Shown here: in pieces, positions 16,958 through 25,690 of the stretch
Layout: each line of letters opens with the position of its first letter
Position numbering within the stretch: position 1 is the stretch's first letter
Source of the DNA: Enhydrobacter aerosaccus
GTDB taxonomy: Bacteria > Pseudomonadota > Alphaproteobacteria > Reyranellales > Reyranellaceae
Reading direction: 5' to 3'
Length of the DNA: 64,000 nt
Assembly: GCF_900167455.1 (NCBI RefSeq)
Contig: NZ_FUWJ01000004.1
Span: 124,001-188,000 of the forward strand
Program-made: the position numbers and the translations under genes
The notes under the pieces: model-generated
What the model was told of the DNA's origin: nothing
The model's input: only the letters and a program-made list of their open reading frames with translations
Databases searched by the model: none

Positions 16958-18124
16958 CTACGCGGCCTTGGGCTTGCCCAGCAGGTGATCGGAGATGATG
17001 CGCTGCTGGATCTCGCTGGTGCCTTCGAAGATCTTGGTGAGCCGCGCGTCGCGCCAGTAGCGCTCGACCGCGTGAAGGGTGGTGTAGCCGGCGCCGCCGA
17101 AGATCTGCAGCGCCTCGCTGGTCACGCGCTCGGCCATCTCAGAGGCGTGGAACTTCACCATCGCCGCTTCCTTGTCGCAGCGGCGCTTGCTGTCGATCTC
17201 GTCGCACACGAAGTACATGAGCTGGCGCGACGCCTCGATCTCGGTCGCCATGCGCGCGAGCCTGAACCGCGTGTTCTGGAATTCACCGATCGCCTGGCCG
17301 AACTGCCGCCTCTCCTGCGCATAGGCGGTCGCATCCTCGAGCGCCCCGCGCGCCAAGCCAATGGCGCGGGCCGCGGTATGGGCGCGGGCGCGTTCGAGAC
17401 CGGCCGAGATGTAGTAGAAGGCGCGCCCCTCCTCGCCGATCAGCGCCGAGGCCGGCAGGCGGCAATTGTCGAAGGCGAGCTCCCAGGTCTTCCAGCCGAA
17501 GTAACCGATCTTGGGGATCGGCGCGCCGCGCACGCCCTCGGGCAGCGTCCCGCGCTTCTTCTCGATCAGGAAGGAGGAGAGGCCGACATGCTTGCGCTTG
17601 GGGTCGGGCGCATCCGAGGTGCGCGCCACCAGCATGATGTAATCCGCCCCATCCGCGAACGTGCACCAGTACTTGTTGCCGTTGATCACCCAAGAATCGC
17701 CGTCGCGCCGCGCCCGGCAGGAGATGTTGCCGAGATCCGAGCCGACATCCGGCTCGGACATCGCCGCCGCGCCCAGGAACTGCCCCTTCGCCGCCCGCGG
17801 CAGGAACACCGCACGCTGCTCCTCGGTCATGCCGCGACCGGCGCTCAAGCCGTTGCCGCGGGCGATGATCGAGGCGACGCTCATCCACGCCCGCGCCAGC
17901 TCCTCGGTGATCAGGCAATACTCGAACACGCCGAGCCCCAGCCCGCCATACTGCTCGGGGATGACGATGCCGAAATAGCCCATGTCGGCCAGCTTCTCGA
18001 TCAGCTCGGTTGGGATGTCGCCCTTCTCGGGATCGAGCTTGTTGGCGAGTGGCAGCACCTCCTTCATCGCGAAGGCCCGCGCCGTCTCCTGGATCATGCG
18101 GCGCTCGTCGGTCATGTAGCCCAT
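16958..18124 (-). CDS. Acyl-CoA dehydrogenase
   Basis: 388 residues, the usual family length. The substrate/FAD signature AMSEPDVGSDLGN, the second signature QIFGGAGYT, and the catalytic Glu367 in FEGTSEIQ are all present. It introduces a trans-2 double bond into an acyl-CoA using FAD, passing electrons to ETF. The start at MGYMTDERRMIQETAR is chosen because homologues begin there; the frame stays open upstream but with shadow-like sequence. Chain-length preference cannot be judged. Confidence 0.92.
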   Translation of the reverse strand: MGYMTDERRMIQETARAFAMKEVLPLANKLDPEKGDIPTELIEKLADMGYFGIVIPEQYGGLGLGVFEYCLITEELARAWMSVASIIARGNGLSAGRGMTEEQRAVFLPRAAKGQFLGAAAMSEPDVGSDLGNISCRARRDGDSWVINGNKYWCTFADGADYIMLVARTSDAPDPKRKHVGLSSFLIEKKRGTLPEGVRGAPIPKIGYFGWKTWELAFDNCRLPASALIGEEGRAFYYISAGLERARAHTAARAIGLARGALEDATAYAQERRQFGQAIGEFQNTRFRLARMATEIEASRQLMYFVCDEIDSKRRCDKEAAMVKFHASEMAERVTSEALQIFGGAGYTTLHAVERYWRDARLTKIFEGTSEIQQRIISDHLLGKPKAA

Positions 18125-18228
18125 GGCGTTCCTCTCTGCTGTCGCCGCAGTGTAGCGGACCGGTTGCCGGCGCGATCTCGTTCGTGCATTCGCAGCCGAT
18201 ATGCGGCACGAGCGAGCGAATCGCAGCG

Positions 18229-19218
18229 TCAGTCGATCACCTCGTCGGCCAGCGCGGCGAACTGCGGCGGCACCGCGAGACCGAGCTTGCGGGCCACGCC
18301 GAGGTTCAGCACCGTCTCGTACTTCGTCGCCACCTGGACCGGCAGGTTGGCTGGCTTCTCGCCCTCGAGGATGCGGCTGACATAGCGCGCCGCCTCGCGT
18401 GTCATGGCGTTGCTGTCCGGCCCGTAGGACAGCAGGCCGCCGGTCTGCGGAAAGAAGCGTGTCCAGTAGATCGCCGGCAGGCGATACCGCGCCGCCAGGC
18501 TCTCGATCAACTCGCGATGGACCAGCGAGAAGGTTGACGCGGTCACGATCAGGCCGCCTCCGGGCGTGCCGCCGAAGGCGGCGATCCCGCTCTCGATCTC
18601 GGCCGCGCTGGTGGCCGGCATCCGCAGCGGCTCGATGCCTGCCCGTCGCGCGGCCTCCTCGAACGGCAGCCAGAAGCCCTTGAAGTTGTGGTTGCCGATG
18701 TCGCCCATCAGGGCCACGCGCGAGACCGCCGGCGCCACCTGCCGCAGCAGCACCAGCCATTTTCCGGAGATCTCATACTCGAACGGTGTGAAACCGGTCA
18801 TGTTGCCGCCGGGATGGCCAAGGCTGGCCACGAACCCGCCGGCCACCGGATCGGTCACGTTGACGAACACGACCGGCACCGTATCGGTGGCCGTATGCAG
18901 CGCGACGGTTGCCACGGTGCCGGAGGTCAGGACGACATCGGGCGCCAGCGCCACCAGCTCCGCGGCCATGGTGCGCCCGAGAGCGGCGTCGTTGCGCATC
19001 CAGCGATAGACGTAGCGGACGTTCCGGCCTTCACTCCAGCCCAGGTCGCGCATGCCCTGGCGGAACGCCTCGAGCCGCTCCTCGGCCTCGGAATCGCCCT
19101 CGGCACTGCCGGTTGCCACACCCACCGTCCACATCCGCGGCGTCTGCTGGGCGCGCGCCGTCGCTGCCGCCGAGACCGCGGATCCGGCCATCAGCCCGAT
19201 GGCCTGCCGTCGCTTCAT
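18229..19218 (-). CDS. ABC-type substrate-binding protein, PF04392-like (first copy)
   Basis: 329 residues with a twin-arginine-like leader (MKRRQAIGLMAGSAVSAAAT ... RAQ). The body, with VGVATGS, LGWSEGRNVRY, PVVFVNVTDPVAGGFV, GHPGGNMTGF and the closing NLGVARKLGLAVPP, matches the PF04392 family of periplasmic binding proteins often found without a permease. A second copy of identical length is at 21083. No membrane or ATPase partner lies nearby, so the ligand and transporter are unknown. Confidence 0.85.
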   Translation of the reverse strand: MKRRQAIGLMAGSAVSAAATARAQQTPRMWTVGVATGSAEGDSEAEERLEAFRQGMRDLGWSEGRNVRYVYRWMRNDAALGRTMAAELVALAPDVVLTSGTVATVALHTATDTVPVVFVNVTDPVAGGFVASLGHPGGNMTGFTPFEYEISGKWLVLLRQVAPAVSRVALMGDIGNHNFKGFWLPFEEAARRAGIEPLRMPATSAAEIESGIAAFGGTPGGGLIVTASTFSLVHRELIESLAARYRLPAIYWTRFFPQTGGLLSYGPDSNAMTREAARYVSRILEGEKPANLPVQVATKYETVLNLGVARKLGLAVPPQFAALADEVID

Positions 19219-19358
19219 GTCGTCCCCCGTTCCGAAACCCCGTTGTTCCTGTCTCTTGGCAAGCGACGGCCCGCAAGCCTTTTCTCCTTCCGCCCCGAAT
19301 GGTGGCCGTATGGCGGCGCTGCCTCTAAAAGGGGAATCCGAGAAGGGGGAGTCGTCGC

Positions 19359-20330
19359 ATGGGGAGTTTCGTTCGCGGCCTGGCCGTTATGGCCGCGCTT
19401 TTGCTGCCGTTCGCTGCCGTCGCCGAGGAATGGCCGACGCGGCCGATCACCGTGCTGATGGGCTTTCCCGCGGGCTCCGGCGTCGACGTCGTGGGCCGCA
19501 TGCTGCAGCCGGCGATGGAGAAGTCGCTCGGGCAGCGACTGGTGCTGGACTACAAGCCCGGCGCCGGCGGCAACGTCGCCTCGGAGATCGTGGCCCGTGC
19601 CCAGCCCGATGGCTATACGCTGCTGATCGGCACCGCCGCCACCCACGGCGTCAACGCCGCCCTCTACAAGCGCCTGCCGTTCGACGTCGAGGCCGACTTC
19701 ACGCCGATCTCGACCCTGAACGACGTCTCCAATGTGCTGATGATCAACCCCAAGGTGATCGATGTCAGGACGGTGCCGGAGTTCATCGCCGCGGTGAAGG
19801 CCGCGCCCGGCAAGTACAATTACGCCTCGACCGGCAACGGCACGGGCACGCATCTCGCCTTCGCCGAGTTCGTGCACAAGGCCGGGCTCGACATGGTGCA
19901 CGTGCCCTACAAGGGCGGGCCCGACGCCATCCAGGGCGTGCTGAACGGTGACGTCTGCTGCATCTTCAATCAGGTGCAGACGGCCCTGCCGCACTACCGC
20001 GCCGGCAAGGTGCGGCTGCTGGGCGTCACCACCGCCATGCGCGTGCCGGCGATCCCCGACGTGCCCACCATCGCCGAGGCCGGGCTGCCGGACTTCGAGA
20101 GCTACACCTGGTTCGGCCTGTTCGCGCCCAAGGGGCTCGACCCCGCGATCGCGCGCAAGCTCAACGCCGCGGTGAAGGCCGCGCTCGATGATCCCGAGAC
20201 GCAGAAGAAGATGATCGAGCTCGGCAATACCCCGCGCTACGAGACGCTGGAGCAGTTCAAAGCGACGGTTCATGCCGACCGCCTCAAATGGGCCGAGGTG
20301 GTGAAGACGGTGGGCGCGACCGTCGATTGA
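19359..20330 (+). CDS. Tripartite tricarboxylate transporter-type binding protein (Bug family)
   Basis: 323 residues with a cleavable signal (ending VAEEW). WPTRPITVLMGFPAGSGVD, KPGAGGNVASEIVARAQPDG and VPYKGG are classic Bug-family landmarks. These receptors bind carboxylated small molecules in the periplasm. The cognate TctA/TctB membrane genes are absent, as is usual for expanded Bug families. It diverges from the PF04392-type gene, 140 bp apart; that gap holds no obvious promoter that I could identify. Confidence 0.9.
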   Translation: MGSFVRGLAVMAALLLPFAAVAEEWPTRPITVLMGFPAGSGVDVVGRMLQPAMEKSLGQRLVLDYKPGAGGNVASEIVARAQPDGYTLLIGTAATHGVNAALYKRLPFDVEADFTPISTLNDVSNVLMINPKVIDVRTVPEFIAAVKAAPGKYNYASTGNGTGTHLAFAEFVHKAGLDMVHVPYKGGPDAIQGVLNGDVCCIFNQVQTALPHYRAGKVRLLGVTTAMRVPAIPDVPTIAEAGLPDFESYTWFGLFAPKGLDPAIARKLNAAVKAALDDPETQKKMIELGNTPRYETLEQFKATVHADRLKWAEVVKTVGATVD

Positions 20331-20496
20331 GCAGGCGCTCGGCGCATCCGCCCTGGAGCGCCGGCTGCCTGTTCCCACGAAGTCTCGTGCCTTCCCGTGC
20401 GGTGGGAAGCCGCGGATGCCGCGTTCATCGGCGCTTTCCAGTAAATTTCCCGTCGGTGGCGCATCCCCCGGTGGTGTTCGCACAAAAAAATCGAGG

Positions 20497-20572
20497 CTCG
20501 CGAGGATCGGCCGGAAGTGCCCGTCTTTACGGTATTTTGCACGATTCCTCGCGAGGCTCGCGAGCCTCGCGA
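20497..20572. repeat. Cluster of palindromic CTCGCGAG octamers
   Basis: The self-complementary octamer CTCGCGAG occurs at 20497-20504 and three more times in a row at 20547, 20556 and 20565 with 9-bp spacing. The three-copy block 20547-20572 is a perfect 26-bp palindrome. It could be a hairpin or an array of dimeric protein-binding sites. Confidence 0.75.
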
Positions 20573-20768
20573 GTCCTTCGCGAATTCGGGAAACGAGTGG
20601 AACGAGCATCGGCTATGGGCGAGATCGGCGTACATGCCGACAGGATACACACCGGCGTGTGATTGCCCGATTCTGGTTGCCAACGATAGGCGATGCGATA
20701 CCCGTTAGTTGAGGACGAAGAGAGAGCGGTCCAGCGAGATGACTTCAAAGAGGCATGTCACCTGGAAT

Positions 20769-20864
20769 GAGCGCAACTGGAGTTGCGCGCTCCGATGAAA
20801 GCGGGCGAGGGGGCAGGAACATTTCATGTCGGGCTCACGGGAGCGCGCCACTCCAGTGGCGCTC
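20769..20864. repeat. Inverted pair of REP-like hairpins
   Basis: The first hairpin has stem GCGCAACT/AGTTGCGC (20771-20788), the second GCGCCACT/AGTGGCGC (20845-20862). Each is flanked by GAGC/GCTC-type ends with an extra GC on one side, and the two are in opposite orientation, the arrangement of paired REP sequences. The A-T pair of one stem is replaced by a C-G pair in the other, so the fold is conserved while the sequence changed. Confidence 0.75.
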
Positions 20865-21082
20865 ACATTGCTGTAGATGCAGCTCTACCGAGCGTGCTTG
20901 AGCAAAGCTTAGCCGGCGAGCACGGGGGTCTTCGCAGCCTTGGCCGCCCCTAAACAGCGTCGGCGCCGCCGCCTGCGTTGCATGTCCGCAACGACCCCTC
21001 TACGGTTCCGCCCGGGGAGTGCGGGGGATCATTCTTGGCGAACGGTAGAAGGACCGACGGCCCGACCGCGGGCGCGGGGAGC

Positions 21083-22072
21083 GTGAGGCGGCGGGTGGTG
21101 ATCGCGACGCTGGGCGGCGCGGCGGTGGCAGGGCCGATGCGGGCGCAGGCGGCGACACCGGCGCGGCTGGCCTTCATCGCGCCCGCCAATGCCCACACCG
21201 AAGCGCCCATGATCGCCACGATCCATGCCGGCCTGGCCGATAACGGCCTGAAGGACGGCCGCGACTATGTGCTCGACGTCTATTTTGCCGAGGGTGAGTA
21301 CAGCCGCTTTCCGGCCCTCACCCAGGCGGCGCTGGCGACCAACCCTGCTGTCCTCCTGGTGGCGACGATTGCCTCGGTACGCGCCGCATTGCAGGCGACC
21401 CGGACGGTGCCGATCGTGTTCGTTGCCATCAACGATCCCGTGGGCGCCGGGCTGATCGACAGTCTGGCGCGTCCTGGCGGCAACGCGACCGGCGTCGCCA
21501 CCATGGCCGACGACGCGGTGCCGAAATTGGTGGAGCTGGTGCGCACGGTGCTGCCGCAGGCACGGACGCTCGCGGTATTGATCAATCCGCTCAATGCCAC
21601 CAACCGGCCGATCTTCGAGCGGGTGCGGACGGTCGGCGCCGGGATCGGGCTGGAGGTACGCGCGATCGAGCTCAGCGCGCCCGATGGCTTCGACGCGGCG
21701 TTCGGCCCGAGGGGCGAGATAGCACCGGACGGGGTGCAGCCCGACGCGCTGCTGCTGGTCGCCGATGCCCTGTTCTGGCAGCTCGTCGGCCGCATCGCCG
21801 CTCTGGGAATCGAGCGCCACATCGCCGTGATCGGCCCGTCCCGCAACGTGGCCGAGGCCGGGGCGCTGATGAGCTATGGCGCTACCTTCACCACGCTGGT
21901 GCGGCGCTCGATGTACTATGTGAAGCGGATCCTGGCCGGCGCCCGGCCGGCCGACCTGCCGGTGGAGCAGCCGACCGCGTTCGACCTCGTGATCAACCTC
22001 AGGACCGCGAAGGCGCTCGGCCTCACCCTGCCGCAGACGCTGCTGGCCAGCGCCGACGACCTGATCCAGTAG
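21083..22072 (+). CDS. ABC-type substrate-binding protein, PF04392-like (second copy)
   Basis: 329 residues if started at GTG 21083, the same length as the copy at 18229. That start gives an arginine-rich leader (VRRRVVIATLGGAAVAGP to AQA). An in-frame ATG at 20978 would add 35 residues of unlikely sequence ahead of the leader. Landmarks are PIVFVAINDPVGAGLIDSLA, RPGGNATGV, LSYGA-like ALMSYGATF, and the closing NLRTAKALGLTLPQTLL. The pair looks like an old duplication. No permease is nearby. Confidence 0.82.
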   Translation: MRRRVVIATLGGAAVAGPMRAQAATPARLAFIAPANAHTEAPMIATIHAGLADNGLKDGRDYVLDVYFAEGEYSRFPALTQAALATNPAVLLVATIASVRAALQATRTVPIVFVAINDPVGAGLIDSLARPGGNATGVATMADDAVPKLVELVRTVLPQARTLAVLINPLNATNRPIFERVRTVGAGIGLEVRAIELSAPDGFDAAFGPRGEIAPDGVQPDALLLVADALFWQLVGRIAALGIERHIAVIGPSRNVAEAGALMSYGATFTTLVRRSMYYVKRILAGARPADLPVEQPTAFDLVINLRTAKALGLTLPQTLLASADDLIQ

Positions 22073-22104
22073 CGGCCGCGGGCGCGGCAGCCCGCGCCAT
22101 TCGC

Positions 22105-22158
22105 CTCAGCCGAAGGTCGCGAACACTTCTTCGATTGCCTTCATCTGATTGCCCGCCG
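22105..22158 (-). pseudogene. Remnant of a luciferase-like monooxygenase 3' end
   Basis: Read on the minus strand it encodes AGNQMKAIEEVFATFG followed by a stop, nearly identical to the C-terminus of the luciferase-like gene at 23496 (AGNQMKAIEEVFGAFG). Alignment is lost upstream of about 22160. The scrap lies just beyond the 3' end of the patatin gene, so the patatin is bracketed by two copies of this gene end. The rest of 22073-22369 shows no gene. Confidence 0.7.
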
Positions 22159-22369
22159 CCTTCGGCGTCTGGAGAAGAAGAGCGGCAGCAGGATGACGCT
22201 CGGCGCATGGCTGGAACTCCACAATGGAGCATTTGCCCGCGAGCAGCACGCTGCCGTCCTTATGGCCGAATTCGCCCAGGCGTTGGCGGGGACGGACAAG
22301 ATGCGGGCGGCGGCCACCGTGTCGTCTTCATTCGACGATGCGACAGAGCCTATGTCTGAGAGTGGTCCT

Positions 22370-23437
22370 CTAAGCACCCTCTCTGGCTTGAGTACCCGCA
22401 GCGGCAGCGACTTCCCGAACTTCTGCCGCCGTCGCTTCTGCCGATTTGTCGAAATCTAGAAGCCCAAACTTAGTCGGCAGAGCCAACTTCTCGCTTGGCC
22501 CGGATATGCGCAAATTTAGCTCTCCTGAGCCAAAAAGGCCCGTTCGAATCGCAGCCGGAACCCAATTAAATCGGTTCAAGTATGCGCTTTCCGGTTGCAC
22601 CTCGACCTCCACGGCAATCGTCAAAGCTTCGGGGTCCAATTCCCTCTCTTCGTCAAACGACCAAGCCGGTAAATTTGAGACAATTCCGCCGTCAACATGT
22701 AGATCTTGCGCTATTTGCCACGGAGAGAATACCACCGGAAGGCAAACTGACGCTGCGACAGCGTCGGCTAACGGCATCTTTGGCGTACGTTCCGGTGAGA
22801 ACAGGTGTAGCGAATGTTGGCTTAGATTTGCGCTCACAATTTTCAAAGTTGGGCGACCCTCTTTTCCGAAGTCTTCGAGCAGGACGGTTCGCTCCGCCTC
22901 GTCGGGAAACATCTTACGTTGCAATAGTCGGTTTAGGGCATCGCGGAACCGACGAATGTCGCTTAGTCCCCCCAATGCCACGCGAGATATGACAAATGCT
23001 GCTATGCCGAGAATGAGCCAGTAGCCAAGCCAAAAGAGAAAAGTTACGGACGACGGTAACAGTGCCTGAAGTCCCCAGCCGAGAAGAAGCAAAGCGACCC
23101 AAGTTAGGAATGCGGTCCAGCCTAGTGGCATTGGAAGAGTGAGAACCGCGCGGAGCAGCCGAATCCGCCACCACTGACCACCAAAAAGATCAACGGCTCG
23201 TCTCAGCCTTGGATCGATAATTGACAGCTCACGAAGGATAGTGCTTCCCGTAGCTCCGTCTACGATATCGTCTGCTCGAAACCCAGAAGCTGCTAGCGCA
23301 GCCACGATGGCTCCCGCAGAAGTACCGGAAACGCCCAATATTTCTACGTTGCGCAGTTCGAGCGCTTTGAGGGCACCGACATGCACGATGCCCTTAGCGC
23401 CTCCGCCAGAAAACGCAACGAACGCTCGATGCGCCAC
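22370..23437 (-). CDS. Patatin-like phospholipase with two membrane segments
   Basis: 355 residues. The oxyanion motif GGGAKG is at 11-16, the nucleophile S40 in GVSGTSAGA, and the dyad Asp249 in VDGGIVSNLP, so the Ser-Asp catalytic set is complete. Residues about 103-150 contain two hydrophobic helices (LGWTAFLTWVALLLLGWG; FLFWLGYWLILGIAAFVI) inserted within the fold, suggesting a membrane-anchored lipase. Base composition is clearly less GC-rich than neighbours, a sign of transfer. Patatin phospholipases serve housekeeping lipid turnover and some anti-phage systems; no nucleotide cyclase or other defence partner is seen here. Confidence 0.85.
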   Translation of the reverse strand: MAHRAFVAFSGGGAKGIVHVGALKALELRNVEILGVSGTSAGAIVAALAASGFRADDIVDGATGSTILRELSIIDPRLRRAVDLFGGQWWRIRLLRAVLTLPMPLGWTAFLTWVALLLLGWGLQALLPSSVTFLFWLGYWLILGIAAFVISRVALGGLSDIRRFRDALNRLLQRKMFPDEAERTVLLEDFGKEGRPTLKIVSANLSQHSLHLFSPERTPKMPLADAVAASVCLPVVFSPWQIAQDLHVDGGIVSNLPAWSFDEERELDPEALTIAVEVEVQPESAYLNRFNWVPAAIRTGLFGSGELNLRISGPSEKLALPTKFGLLDFDKSAEATAAEVREVAAAAGTQAREGA

Positions 23438-23495
23438 GATGTTGCCTCACACGTTTATGGGAGCTGGATGAACTTAAGAGTGGAGCAGTTCACCC

Positions 23496-24404
23496 TCACC
23501 CAAACGCCCCGAACACTTCCTCGATTGCCTTCATCTGATTGCCTGCGGCCGAGGAAGGCACCAGGATTGGCGTGTGTACGCCGGCCGCGCGCCAGGCGGC
23601 AACGCCGTCGCGGACCTTGGCGGCCGGGCCGAACAGCGTGGTGTCGGCCAGCCACTTGTCGGTGAGGTATTTCGGCACGTCGTCGCGGCGCCCCTCGGCG
23701 ATCGCTTTCTCGATCGCCGCCATCTCCTCGGCGTAGCCGGCCTCTTTCCAGTAGTTCCGGTAGTTGGGCAGGAAGGCGTAGTTGGTGAGGGTGCGCCGGT
23801 TCACCGCCTTGGCCGCCTCGACATCGTCGCTGATGCAGGTCGGGATCATGTTGCCGATGAAGAAGGCATCGCCGGTGCGCTTCGCCGCCGGCAGCGCCGC
23901 CAGCGAGTCGCCCACATGCGAGCGGCAGACATTGGCGAACACCACGCCTTCGGCCAGTTCGCCGGCCAGCGCCACCATCTTCCGGCGCAACGCCGCGACG
24001 ATGATGGGCGGCAGCGGTCCGAACGCCGTCTCGGCACGGAACTTCTCGATGAAGGCGCGCGTGTCGGCCAGCGGCTTGCCGGGCGTCACGCCCATGCGCA
24101 CGTAGGACGGGCCGTGGGCGATGCCGATGCCGAGCCGGAAGCGGCCGTTCGAGACCTCGTGCATCATGGCGGCGCTCTGCGCGAAATCGACGATCGTGCG
24201 CTGGTAGATCGGCACGATCGAGGTAGCGAAGGGGACGTTCTCGGTGTTCCACGACAGCGCCTCGCACATCGACATGTTGCCGAATGGGCTCGGCACATAG
24301 ATGCCGGCGAAGCCACGCGTCTCGGCTTCCTTGCAGAGCTCGATGGTGCGGCGCCGGCGGCCCGGCATGGCAATCAGGCACAGGGCGGGAAGGGCATCGG
24401 CCAT
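23496..24404 (-). CDS. LLM-class (luciferase-like) flavin-dependent oxidoreductase
   Basis: 302 residues, starting at MADALPALCLI after a good ribosome-binding site (AAAGGAGA, 9 bases before ATG). The TIM-barrel signs are TRGFAGIYVPSPFG, RFRLGIGIAHGPSYVRMG and a closing AGVHTPILVPSSAAGNQM. It should use F420 or FMN; the family includes both and the sequence does not decide. A fragment of a close relative's C-terminus lies at 22105. Confidence 0.85.
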   Translation of the reverse strand: MADALPALCLIAMPGRRRRTIELCKEAETRGFAGIYVPSPFGNMSMCEALSWNTENVPFATSIVPIYQRTIVDFAQSAAMMHEVSNGRFRLGIGIAHGPSYVRMGVTPGKPLADTRAFIEKFRAETAFGPLPPIIVAALRRKMVALAGELAEGVVFANVCRSHVGDSLAALPAAKRTGDAFFIGNMIPTCISDDVEAAKAVNRRTLTNYAFLPNYRNYWKEAGYAEEMAAIEKAIAEGRRDDVPKYLTDKWLADTTLFGPAAKVRDGVAAWRAAGVHTPILVPSSAAGNQMKAIEEVFGAFG

Positions 24405-24463
24405 CCTCGGGTCTCCTTTCGGGCCCGAATGGCGTCGGGCATCCATGATCGATCGGCCGCAGC

Positions 24464-25522
24464 CTACACCGAGAGCACGACGATCAGCACGTAGCCGGCG
24501 ACGGCCAAAATCTGCGTGGCGAGATCGACCCTGTTGATGCGCCGCGTCTGTCGCGCCGAGCTGGCGGGTGAGGCGCTGCGCAGCGCGTTGGCGGCCCAGA
24601 TGAAGAGCACGAAGAAGGCCAGCGTCACGATGAAGGAGAAGGCATAGAGCTTGTCGAGGAACGTCAGGTAGGGAATGGCCGGCAGGTTCTCGCGATAGCT
24701 CTGCTGCATCAGGGCGATGCTGAGCAGGATCATCGGCGGCACGGCCAGCCGCTCGGAGATCAGGGCGCTGGAGAGCGTCGGCGTCAGCAGCATGATCAGC
24801 ATCACGACGGCCAGCGGCAGGACCCATTTGACGGCTGCGGCATAGTCGTTGGCGTCGTAATGGAGGTTGAAGACGGCGCGGCTCTCGGTGGCGGCGGCGC
24901 CCCCCATCAGGCTGGTGGCGCGCTTGTAGGGCACGTCGACGAAGGCCCAGCGGCTGAGATCGTAGCCGCTGATGCCGGCCCGCGCGCCGAGCTCGGCCCC
25001 CGATGGCGCCACCGCGACCCGGATGGTGCGGCCGAGCAGGTCAGCGATGCCGATCCTGGGCTCGATCACGACCGACAGCGTCACCTGGCCGAACGGGAAG
25101 TGGGCAAAGTCGATGTCGTTGGAATAGAACGTGCCGACGAAGCGATAGCCCTGGAAGACTTTGCCGTCGGCCAGCCGCGCCGGCTGCCGGGTCAGCAGCT
25201 CGACGGTCGAGTCCCACGGATTGACCAGGTTCTGGAAGCGGACGAGATCGATGGCGGCCATCTTGTGCTCGTCCAACGCCCGGGCCAGAGCCGCGTCGTA
25301 GGCCAGCCACAGCGTGCCATCGACCGAGTAGGTCTTGTCCCGGGTCGAGAAGCCGGAGATGTTCTCCAGCCGCATCGACAGCTCGATCGTGGCCGTGTCT
25401 GCGGCAAGCGCCGGCGACAACAGTCCGGCCATTCCGGCCATCGCGCCGAGCCACAGGAGCAGCCGGCGCAGGATGAGCGGCAGTGTCAGACGCCTGTCCG
25501 GCAGGATCGATTCCCAAACCAC
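24464..25522 (-). CDS. Pentameric ligand-gated ion channel (Cys-loop receptor superfamily, GLIC/ELIC-like)
   Basis: About 352 residues: a signal peptide (LILRRLLLWLGAMAG ... LAAD), an extracellular beta-rich domain, then four membrane helices. The segment IDFAHFPFGQVTLSVVIEP corresponds to the channel-family element around FPFDxQ, without the eukaryotic Cys-loop cysteines. After the pore helix comes LPAIPYLTFLDKLY, matching the conserved YLTxxD stretch before helix M3. A final helix ends in LVVLSV-like sequence. The start is uncertain: GTG 25522 is chosen, GTG 25537 is possible. Ligand unknown; bacterial relatives respond to protons or amines. Confidence 0.85.
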   Translation of the reverse strand: MVWESILPDRRLTLPLILRRLLLWLGAMAGMAGLLSPALAADTATIELSMRLENISGFSTRDKTYSVDGTLWLAYDAALARALDEHKMAAIDLVRFQNLVNPWDSTVELLTRQPARLADGKVFQGYRFVGTFYSNDIDFAHFPFGQVTLSVVIEPRIGIADLLGRTIRVAVAPSGAELGARAGISGYDLSRWAFVDVPYKRATSLMGGAAATESRAVFNLHYDANDYAAAVKWVLPLAVVMLIMLLTPTLSSALISERLAVPPMILLSIALMQQSYRENLPAIPYLTFLDKLYAFSFIVTLAFFVLFIWAANALRSASPASSARQTRRINRVDLATQILAVAGYVLIVVLSV

Positions 25523-25690
25523 GTCGCACCGTAGCACGCCCTTCGCGCGTTCCGGCAAGGACGGTGCGAGGGGCGCCAATGGATCATCGATTCCTATGAT
25601 GCGGCTATGGCCGAGAGCCGTCAGCGTTCTCGAATCCCTATGGCGAAATCTCCAACTATGGGGCCGACCAGGTCTCATCAGGAGTCCGCC

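Larger units (their letters stand above)
20331..21082. other. 750-bp gene-poor gap with palindromic elements
   Basis: No convincing coding sequence is visible here; short open frames have shadow-like composition. Two separate palindromic structures occupy the gap: the CTCGCGAG cluster (20497-20572) and a pair of inverted REP-like hairpins (20769-20864). The remainder shows nothing recognisable. Confidence 0.6.

Noticed and set aside
20331..20700. Several open frames of 60-140 codons in the gap after the Bug-type gene.
   Set aside because: They cover palindromic repeats, overlap each other and show no protein-like composition.
22193..22459. An 88-codon frame on the plus strand across the patatin 3' flank.
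   Set aside because: It crosses from the patatin coding region into the gap and lacks a ribosome-binding site or recognisable domain.
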